Position numbers and translations under genes: made by a program. A stretch of 13,286 nucleotides of DNA from Roseibacillus sp. Lineage in GTDB: Bacteria; Verrucomicrobiota; Verrucomicrobiae; Verrucomicrobiales; Akkermansiaceae. The notes below the pieces were generated by a model that worked only from the letters and a program-made list of their open reading frames with translations, was not told where the DNA came from and did not search any database. The stretch lies in the NCBI GenBank assembly GCA_002723015.1, contig PBNG01000028.1, positions 11,783 through 25,068 on the forward strand, in the 5' to 3' direction. Of this stretch, positions 7,943-13,286 are shown piece after piece (the stretch's first letter is position 1; each line of letters starts with the position of its first letter).

Positions 7943-9010
7943 ATGAAAAAGAACGTCTTACTCCTGCCCGCCCTCGTGACCTTGATCACCCCGCTGTTGC
8001 CTGTCGCTTTGCGAGCAGCCGACAATAATAAAGTCTGGACTGATCCGAAGAAGGCCGCGGAGGAAGATCCTGATTTCAGGATTCAGGGAGAGTATGTCGC
8101 CAAGGGTACTGGTGCACAGGTCATCGCCCTGGGTAACGGTCATTTTCATGCTGTTCTCTATCCGGGAGGCCTTCCGGGTGCCGGCTGGGATGAAAAAGGC
8201 AAGAGCCTGCTGGACGGTAAGATTGATGGAGGAAAGGCGGTGTTTACCGCCGCCTCCGGCAAAAAGCGCTACATGGCCGGCGGCGGAACAGAGTTCAGTG
8301 CTACCCGCAAGTTTCCACCGGAGGGTCACAAGGACTACACGGGATCGATTTCGGGGGGATCGTTTCATCTTACAGCCAAGAGCGGAGAGAAGATGGCCCT
8401 GAAGAAAGTGGAGCGTAAAAGTCCGACCCTCGGGGCGGATGCTCCCGAGGGGGCGGTGGTGCTCTTTGATGGTAGCAATGTCGATCATTGGAAGAATGGA
8501 AAAATCACGGATGGTCTGCTGGGGGCAACAAACGCAATCAGCACGAAGCTGTTCCGCGATTGTAAGATTCATGTTGAATTCCGGACGCCCTATCGTCCGC
8601 ATTCACGGTCGCAAGGCCGGGGCAATAGCGGAGTCTATTATCAGGGTCGCTGGGAGACACAGGTTCTGGACTCCTTTGGTCTTGAAGGACTGATGAACGA
8701 GTGCGGGGGAATTTATTCGATCGCGGCATCCAAATTGAACATGTGCCTTCCTCCCCTGACCTGGCAGACGTATGATGTGGAATACACGCACGCAAAGTTT
8801 GACAAGGATGGGAAGCGGACTGCGTGGCCCCGGATGACCGTTAAGTTGAACGGGGTGACGGTTCATGATGACCAGGAGATGGGTAAAACCCACACCACGG
8901 CGGCTCCGGTAGGAGGTCCACTCAAGCCGGAACTCGGAGGGCCGATCTTCCTGCAGAACCACGGAAACCCGGTATTTTACCGTAATATCTGGGTTCTCCC
9001 CAAGGAGTAG
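7943..9010 (+). CDS. Exported DUF1080 protein (3-keto-disaccharide hydrolase family)
   Basis: 355 residues from the ATG at 7943, chosen because MKKN plus a hydrophobic stretch ending LRAAD is a clean signal peptide (1-25 or 1-26). The frame is open to an upstream ATG at 7841, which is rejected as the start. Residues ~40-165 form a first domain with the phrases DPDFRIQGEY, HFHAVLYPGGLPGAGW and FSATRKF, which I recognise from PVC proteins but cannot name. Residues ~170-353 are the DUF1080 domain, a beta-sandwich of the concanavalin-like class, with VVLFDGSNVDHW, GNSGVY (228-232), ETQVLDSFG, a WQTYDVEY strand (274-281) and the closing GNPVFYRNIWVLP. Family members hydrolyse 3-keto glycosides made by sugar 3-dehydrogenases, and here the gene lies downstream of a dehydrogenase-type gene. 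No ribosome site is visible. The activity is inferred from the family. Confidence 0.88.
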   Translation: MKKNVLLLPALVTLITPLLPVALRAADNNKVWTDPKKAAEEDPDFRIQGEYVAKGTGAQVIALGNGHFHAVLYPGGLPGAGWDEKGKSLLDGKIDGGKAVFTAASGKKRYMAGGGTEFSATRKFPPEGHKDYTGSISGGSFHLTAKSGEKMALKKVERKSPTLGADAPEGAVVLFDGSNVDHWKNGKITDGLLGATNAISTKLFRDCKIHVEFRTPYRPHSRSQGRGNSGVYYQGRWETQVLDSFGLEGLMNECGGIYSIAASKLNMCLPPLTWQTYDVEYTHAKFDKDGKRTAWPRMTVKLNGVTVHDDQEMGKTHTTAAPVGGPLKPELGGPIFLQNHGNPVFYRNIWVLPKE

Positions 9011-9041
9011 GGCTCTTCTTTTCCGTGGGTCCCTCTGGGAT

Positions 9042-9641
9042 CTAGGGATGTAGTTCGATCAGGATCTGGCACCCGACCGCCTTCGTCACGGCCTTCGCAG
9101 GCTTGCGTCCCGCCAAGGTGGATTGCAGGGCCTCTCTCAGATCATGGCTGGTGGCCTCCGGCCTGCGCTTTCCGTAGGTCGCATAGGTATTGTCGATGCG
9201 TCCCCGGTAGAGCCGGCTTCCGTCGGCAAGAAAGACGTGCGCCTCAGGAGTCACCTTTGCATCATGCCTCCTTGCAAGGACCTGTTTTGCGTCGAGGACC
9301 ACAGGGCTTGTGACAGCATAGGCTTTCGCATGCTCGGCAAGAGCATCCTTCTGACCGTCTGGATCGGGATGAACCTGGTAGAAACGGATCCCCTTGGGTT
9401 CAAAAGTTTCCGCCAGACGTCTCAGGGCGGGTTGATAAAAATTGGCGATTGGGCACGTGATATCCACGTAAACAAAGACGACCGCGACAGTCTTCGGCGA
9501 ATTCGCAGGATTATGGACAATCCCTTCGATATCTACGATTGTCCCGATGCTGAGATCCTGTTCCGGGAGCCCTCTGGATGGATTGACGAACAGCAGCAGG
9601 GTGAGCAGAGCTAACGGGAACAATTCTTTTCGACTTCTCAT
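9042..9641 (-). CDS. Exported redoxin-fold protein (AhpC/TSA-like) with a CPIAN motif
   Basis: 199 residues with a signal peptide of about 24 residues ending SRG. The fold is thioredoxin/redoxin-like: strand VAVVFVYVD, then TCPIAN with a single active-site cysteine (Cys63), strand GIRFYQVHPDPDG, and the cis-proline Pro132 in KVTPEAHVFLADG. The second Cys of a CxxC pair is absent (the position is Ala66). The only other cysteine is Cys191 near the C-terminus, in VGCQI. It is the second gene of a minus-strand pair, starting 9 bases after the stop of the heme/copper protein, so the two are almost certainly co-transcribed. A role in electron transfer, peroxide reduction or metal delivery for its partner is possible, but none is shown. 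It converges on the DUF1080 gene with a 31-base gap and no clear terminator. Confidence 0.85.
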   Translation of the reverse strand: MRSRKELFPLALLTLLLFVNPSRGLPEQDLSIGTIVDIEGIVHNPANSPKTVAVVFVYVDITCPIANFYQPALRRLAETFEPKGIRFYQVHPDPDGQKDALAEHAKAYAVTSPVVLDAKQVLARRHDAKVTPEAHVFLADGSRLYRGRIDNTYATYGKRRPEATSHDLREALQSTLAGRKPAKAVTKAVGCQILIELHP

Positions 9642-9650
9642 GAGAGGATT

Positions 9651-11198
9651 CTATCGCCCACGGAAGCCCCCGAGGATTGAGTCGAGATATTTCTGCACCT
9701 CTGGTTGTTCGACTTCATCGAGGATCTTATCGCCGTCCTTATCAAATCGGCCGAAGATCCGGGAGCGCATCCGGCCGGGAACTTCGTTGTACTGAATGAG
9801 ACCATCTCCGTTATCATCGTAGTTTTTCACATTGAGAAACGTCCTTGAGGCCTTCTGGATTGCCTCGGCAGCACTGGTGATAAGTTGAGCCCTTTGCGCA
9901 TCCTTGATGGCCTGGATCTTGCCGTTGTTTTCGGGAACGACGATCAGAGTGACACTCCCCATTTCATCATCAGACTCCTGACCCCACGTGATACGCCGGG
10001 GAGGACTGTTGGGATTTTCGGGGTTACTTGCGGAGTTATCATAAACGAGGCGTGTCTTCAGGACCGTGCCAGCAGGCAGATCGAGAGGTTTCTCGAACTG
10101 GTAACGATCCTGCCAGTCAAGATCCCAGTCATCGATGCTCATCAAGGTTATTTCCCTGCCATCTGGCAACGATGCAGTCATGACCATGGACTTGCAGATG
10201 TAGTGGGCGTGGCCGCCTACCGAGACTGCTTTGACGGGAACCGGCAGGGTAATACTATCCTCGACGATGTAATTCTCCTCGCCTGCCGGGATATTTATTC
10301 CCTTGGTCGCTCCGAAGAATGGAGGGATCTGAATGGGCACGAGATTTACCTCGGGGGACTTATCGGCGAAGTAGAGCGCCAGCTCTGCTTCCTCAACCTC
10401 TTTTTTACCCGAGGGATGAAAGTGAGTCTGCATTACGACATCCGAACCACGGGGCAGGAACATGGCAAGGTCGCCGGGGAGCTTTGCGGGTGTGGCACCC
10501 GGAACGTGACCTCCAAGCCCGCCATTGCCGCCACCAAAGGCCGCAGCCGGGTCAGTGATGCCTCCGCCCTGCCTGAGGAAGCCCATTCCACTGATTCCCG
10601 CTTTGCCGTCCTGACCATCCATTTTCCGGGCCGCGCCGTTCGAATCGATAAAGAAAAGAGCGTGGTGGACTGCCGATTTCGCCTTAGGGCGTAGTTCCAC
10701 CGCCTTGATCCACTTATCTTCCTCGAGCTGCAGCGGAAAAACAAAGGACCGGTAGATATCTCTGCCCTCTGCCGGAACCTCGAACTTCCCTTTCATCTTG
10801 ATGACAAGATCGGGCTTTCCAAGATACCACCCACTGGGGTAGTCGGGAAGTTTCGGGCTCTTGGACGAATCACCTTCGGGCATACCCTCTTCCACCCATT
10901 TGCCGAAAAGCTCAATTTCCTCGTCCGTCAGGCGCCGGTCATTGGCGTAATTCATTTTCTTGTTAACAGGCTTCCACGGTGGCATGTAGCGGTCGAGAAT
11001 CACGTCGTTGATCGTAAGCGCACGTTTCCTGACATCCCGGTAGCTGATGAGATGAAAGGGTCCATTCTGCCCGGGGCGATGGCAACCAGTACAATTCTGG
11101 TGAACGAGCGGGGCGATGTGTTCGTTGAAGGTGACCTTGGCGGAGCTGGGCAACAGCGGCGCAAGGATTAGCAGGAGAGAAAAAGAGGTTCTGATCAT
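9651..11198 (-). CDS. Heme c- and copper-binding monooxygenase-like protein with C-terminal EF-hands
   Basis: 515 residues with a signal peptide of about 20 residues ending SSA. Residues ~22-105 form a small c-type heme domain with CTGCH (Cys36, Cys39, His40) and a likely axial Met72 in YMPPW. Residues ~130-425 resemble the two-copper ascorbate-dependent monooxygenase (PHM/DBM) fold. The possible copper ligands occur in PHM order: His178-His179 (AVHHALFF), His259/His261 (QTHFHPSG), His330 and His332 (GGHAHY), and Met413 (DEMGSV). A Gly-rich insertion sits at ~201-233. Residues ~460-498 hold two EF-hand-like loops (DDNGDGLIQYNE, DKDGDKILDE). Related PVC proteins are annotated as cytochrome c or monooxygenase-like; the reaction is unknown. 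The ATG at 11198 gives the signal peptide, but no ribosome site is seen. It heads a two-gene unit with the redoxin gene and diverges from the tricorn-like gene. Confidence 0.87.
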   Translation of the reverse strand: MIRTSFSLLLILAPLLPSSAKVTFNEHIAPLVHQNCTGCHRPGQNGPFHLISYRDVRKRALTINDVILDRYMPPWKPVNKKMNYANDRRLTDEEIELFGKWVEEGMPEGDSSKSPKLPDYPSGWYLGKPDLVIKMKGKFEVPAEGRDIYRSFVFPLQLEEDKWIKAVELRPKAKSAVHHALFFIDSNGAARKMDGQDGKAGISGMGFLRQGGGITDPAAAFGGGNGGLGGHVPGATPAKLPGDLAMFLPRGSDVVMQTHFHPSGKKEVEEAELALYFADKSPEVNLVPIQIPPFFGATKGINIPAGEENYIVEDSITLPVPVKAVSVGGHAHYICKSMVMTASLPDGREITLMSIDDWDLDWQDRYQFEKPLDLPAGTVLKTRLVYDNSASNPENPNSPPRRITWGQESDDEMGSVTLIVVPENNGKIQAIKDAQRAQLITSAAEAIQKASRTFLNVKNYDDNGDGLIQYNEVPGRMRSRIFGRFDKDGDKILDEVEQPEVQKYLDSILGGFRGR

Positions 11199-11433
11199 CG
11201 ATGGGTTAATGTCTGACTACCACAAAGAGACCGACACGGGAATCGAGTTTTGTTGAACTTCCTTTGGATTTTTGTGTCCGGATCCTGGGAGGCACCGCGT
11301 TACAGCGGTAAGGCTACGCTTCAAACCGACGGGATGATGGGGAGCAATAGAGACCTCTTTTACGCATTGAGCATTGAATGGAGACGGAAATTGAGGAGAA
11401 TAAGGGGGTTCACCCTTACCCCTTGCATCATTG
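11199..11433. other. 235-base divergent intergenic region
   Basis: This separates two divergently transcribed genes and must hold both promoters, but I cannot place a convincing -35/-10 pair for either. It contains a weak hairpin (ACCGC 11294-11298 with GCGGT 11305-11309) and, next to the tricorn-like start, the overlapping inverted repeats at 11401-11424. No gene is supported here. Confidence 0.6.
11401..11424 (+). promoter_or_regulatory. Two mutually exclusive hairpins just before the tricorn-like start
   Basis: TAAGGG (11401-11406) can pair with CCCTTA (11413-11418). The overlapping AAGGGG (11402-11407) can instead pair with CCCCTT (11419-11424). The purine run is the only Shine-Dalgarno-like sequence before the ATG at 11434, but it is about 25 bases away. 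The structure could affect translation. Each stem is only six pairs, so it may be chance. Confidence 0.25.
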
Positions 11434-13286
11434 ATGAGACGATGTGCTCTTGTAGCGATCGGGCTGCTCACCTTGCCGGTATTTGGCGCGGAAGGCCTTT
11501 TGGGCTATTACCGTCATCCCGCATTAAACGACGATACGATTGTATTTTATGCCGAGAGTGATCTCTGGCGGGTTCCCGTCAATGGCGGGACCGCACGGCG
11601 TCTCACAACCCATCTGGAGCGTGAACGCTTTCCATGTATCAGCCCGAACGGTGAGACTGTTGCCTTCACGGCATCCTATGATGGAACTCATGAAATCTAT
11701 CTCATGCCGCTTGAAGGAGGGCGCCCCAGGCGCGTCACGCACGAGGGAATCAGCGGGCGTCGTAGTCCAAGGCCCGTCTCGTGGAAGTCTGATACCGAAT
11801 TGGTGTACGCTACCTGGTATTTTGCCACCCGGGATACCCACCAACTCGCCATATTGAATGTCGAAACAGGAAACAAGAAGCTCCTTCCTCTGGAGCAGGC
11901 CAGTGATGGTGGTTTTGCTGCTGACAACGAGACTCTCGTCTTCACCCGCCTGCCAAGGCAGAATAGCTTCGCAAAGCGATATCGGGGAGGACTGGTAGAA
12001 AACCTCTGGCGCTTCCGGAATGGAGATAAAGAGGCAATTCCGTTGACTCCAGATTATGACGGGACAAGCCGCGATCCCATGGTTTGGAAGGATCGAATTT
12101 ACTTCAGCAGTGATCGGGATGGCACGATGAACCTGTGGTCAATGACGTTTGAGGGTAAGGGTCTCGTTCAGCATACTGTATTTGCTGGATGGGATCTCCT
12201 TTCCCCCTCGTTACATAACGGAAGGATCGTCTTCGCCAACCGGGCTGATCTATGGATCTATGACATTGAACGGGACGAAACCCGGAAGGTCGATGTCCGC
12301 CTCGCTTCCGACTTTGACCAGAAACGGGAGCGATGGATCAGCAACCCAATGTCCTATCTGAATTCCTGGTTCCTCTCTCATGACGGCAAGCAGGTTGGCC
12401 TCACGATTCGTGGCCGCGGCTATGTGCTGCCCGCGAGGTCCGGTCGGATCATACGACTCAGGCAAAATAGTGATAGTCGGACTCGAGATCTTCGTTTTCT
12501 CCCGGGAAGCAAGGATGTGATATATCTCTCGGATCGTAGTGGAGAAATGGAGTTCTGGCGAGAGCCTGCTGATGGACTGGGAGAGCCGTCTCCCATTACT
12601 TCCGGAGGGACCACCATGAGGCATGATGGCATTCCATCGCCAGATGGGAAACTTCTGGCGCATACCGATCGTGACCAGATTCTATGGATGAGGGATCTTT
12701 CCAATGGGGAAGAATGGGAGGTTGCCCGTTCTGCAGAAGGTAATGAATGGGATTACATTGATCTGACCTGGTCCTCCGATAGCCGATGGATAGCCTACGC
12801 AGATACCATGGAGAACCAGACCGAGAGGATTTTTCTCTACGACACGAAGGAGCGAAATCCCCCGAAGGCAGTGACCACCGCGCGTCTTGACAGTTACAGC
12901 CCGGCCTTCGGACCAGAAGGGAAGTGGCTCTATTTTCTCTCGGATCGTACGTTTCGCTCAGTGCAGGGTTCCCCTTGGGGTCCCCGTCAACCTGAGCCCC
13001 TTCTGGATAAGACAGCTGGGATTTATGCCCTCGACCTGCTTGGGGGGCAGCGTTCCCCGTTTGTTGCCTCAGACGAGGGCGAACCTCCGCCTCTCGGGGT
13101 AAGTGAGGATGAGAAGAAGGGAATCAACCTAGAGAGCCTTGATGGCCGACTTTTTGTATTACCGGTTGAACCGAGTAATTATCGCTACCTGGCGAGAGCC
13201 CGGGGGAATCTCTACTGTCTCTACTCGCCCCTTTCACTCAGCCGCAAATCATCACTGGTTTCCTTTCCCATTACTGCGGACTCCAC
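11434..13286 (+). CDS. Exported tricorn protease-like protein, N-terminal propeller part (3' end outside window)
   Basis: The frame is open from the ATG at 11434 to the window edge (617 codons plus two bases). Residues 1-18 are a signal peptide (MRRCALVAIGLL then PVFGAEG). The mature start LLGYYRHPALNDDTIVF and the phrases DLWRVPVNGG, RRLTTH, SPNGETVAF and IYLMPLEGG match the first propeller of tricorn protease and other PD40/TolB-like repeat proteins. A recurring blade motif with SDR appears near residues 222 (IYFSSDRDG), 362 (VIYLSDRSG) and 499 (LYFLSDRT), with SPDGK-like turns between. Complete bacterial tricorn homologues are about 1,000-1,100 residues and continue into a PDZ domain and an S41-type serine protease core, which would lie outside this window. 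Thus the peptidase assignment is by similarity of the propellers only. A TolB-like scaffold protein is the main alternative. There is no ribosome site close to the start. Confidence 0.85.
   Translation, partial: MRRCALVAIGLLTLPVFGAEGLLGYYRHPALNDDTIVFYAESDLWRVPVNGGTARRLTTHLERERFPCISPNGETVAFTASYDGTHEIYLMPLEGGRPRRVTHEGISGRRSPRPVSWKSDTELVYATWYFATRDTHQLAILNVETGNKKLLPLEQASDGGFAADNETLVFTRLPRQNSFAKRYRGGLVENLWRFRNGDKEAIPLTPDYDGTSRDPMVWKDRIYFSSDRDGTMNLWSMTFEGKGLVQHTVFAGWDLLSPSLHNGRIVFANRADLWIYDIERDETRKVDVRLASDFDQKRERWISNPMSYLNSWFLSHDGKQVGLTIRGRGYVLPARSGRIIRLRQNSDSRTRDLRFLPGSKDVIYLSDRSGEMEFWREPADGLGEPSPITSGGTTMRHDGIPSPDGKLLAHTDRDQILWMRDLSNGEEWEVARSAEGNEWDYIDLTWSSDSRWIAYADTMENQTERIFLYDTKERNPPKAVTTARLDSYSPAFGPEGKWLYFLSDRTFRSVQGSPWGPRQPEPLLDKTAGIYALDLLGGQRSPFVASDEGEPPPLGVSEDEKKGINLESLDGRLFVLPVEPSNYRYLARARGNLYCLYSPLSLSRKSSLVSFPITADS

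Noticed and set aside
9885..10694. 269-codon plus-strand frame opposite the heme/copper protein
   Set aside because: It is antisense to a well-supported gene with CxxCH, His clusters and EF-hands, and has no domain of its own.
1..13286. CRISPR arrays, insertion sequences, tRNA or rRNA genes and defence systems
   Set aside because: I found no regularly spaced repeats, transposase or integrase motifs, cloverleaf-like segments or rRNA-like sequence by eye; a tRNAscan or Infernal run would settle small RNAs.

Overview
The window looks like chromosomal DNA from a PVC-superphylum bacterium, most likely Verrucomicrobiota and otherwise Planctomycetota. This rests on gene content, not on a marker gene. 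A type I sulfatase, a PVC-type 'membrane-bound dehydrogenase' with HEAT repeats and a heme-binding tail, a DUF1080 (3-keto-disaccharide hydrolase) protein, a heme/copper-monooxygenase-like protein and an exported tricorn-type propeller protein are all typical of that group. Nearly every gene product starts with a signal peptide, so the locus mainly serves the cell envelope and periplasm. Recognisable Shine-Dalgarno sequences are rare: two genes have a clear one.

Layout. 1-378 (+) is the C-terminal end of a sulfatase. 440-2107 (-) is an integral-membrane acyltransferase-3 protein with an ankyrin-repeat block inserted inside the membrane domain. 2176-2997 (+) is a secreted alpha/beta-hydrolase esterase, diverging from the acyltransferase. 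3063-6791 (+) is a ~1240-residue protein made of a degenerate SGNH domain, a beta-propeller dehydrogenase domain, HEAT repeats and a CxxCH heme domain. 6954-7685 (+) is an exported thioredoxin-fold protein with a CGWC motif. 7943-9010 (+) is an exported DUF1080 protein, preceded by a 257-base gap holding two good hairpins. On the minus strand, 11198-9651 encodes a heme- and copper-binding monooxygenase-like protein followed 9 bases later by a redoxin-fold partner (9641-9042). 11434-13286 (+) is the 5' part of a tricorn protease-like gene that runs off the window.

How the genes may work together (inference). Sulfatase, esterase, sugar-type dehydrogenase and DUF1080 keto-sugar hydrolase fit extracytoplasmic breakdown of sulfated or acylated glycans, with oxidation of sugars and electrons passed to c-type heme domains. 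The thioredoxin-fold protein may help with disulfide chemistry of these exported proteins. The redoxin/heme-copper pair is a separate two-gene redox unit.

There is no CRISPR array, transposase, integrase, tRNA, rRNA or obvious defence system. The points most worth a second look are the ankyrin insertion in the acyltransferase, the apparently complete PHM-like copper ligand set joined to a c-type heme, and the structured leaders upstream of the DUF1080 and tricorn-like genes.
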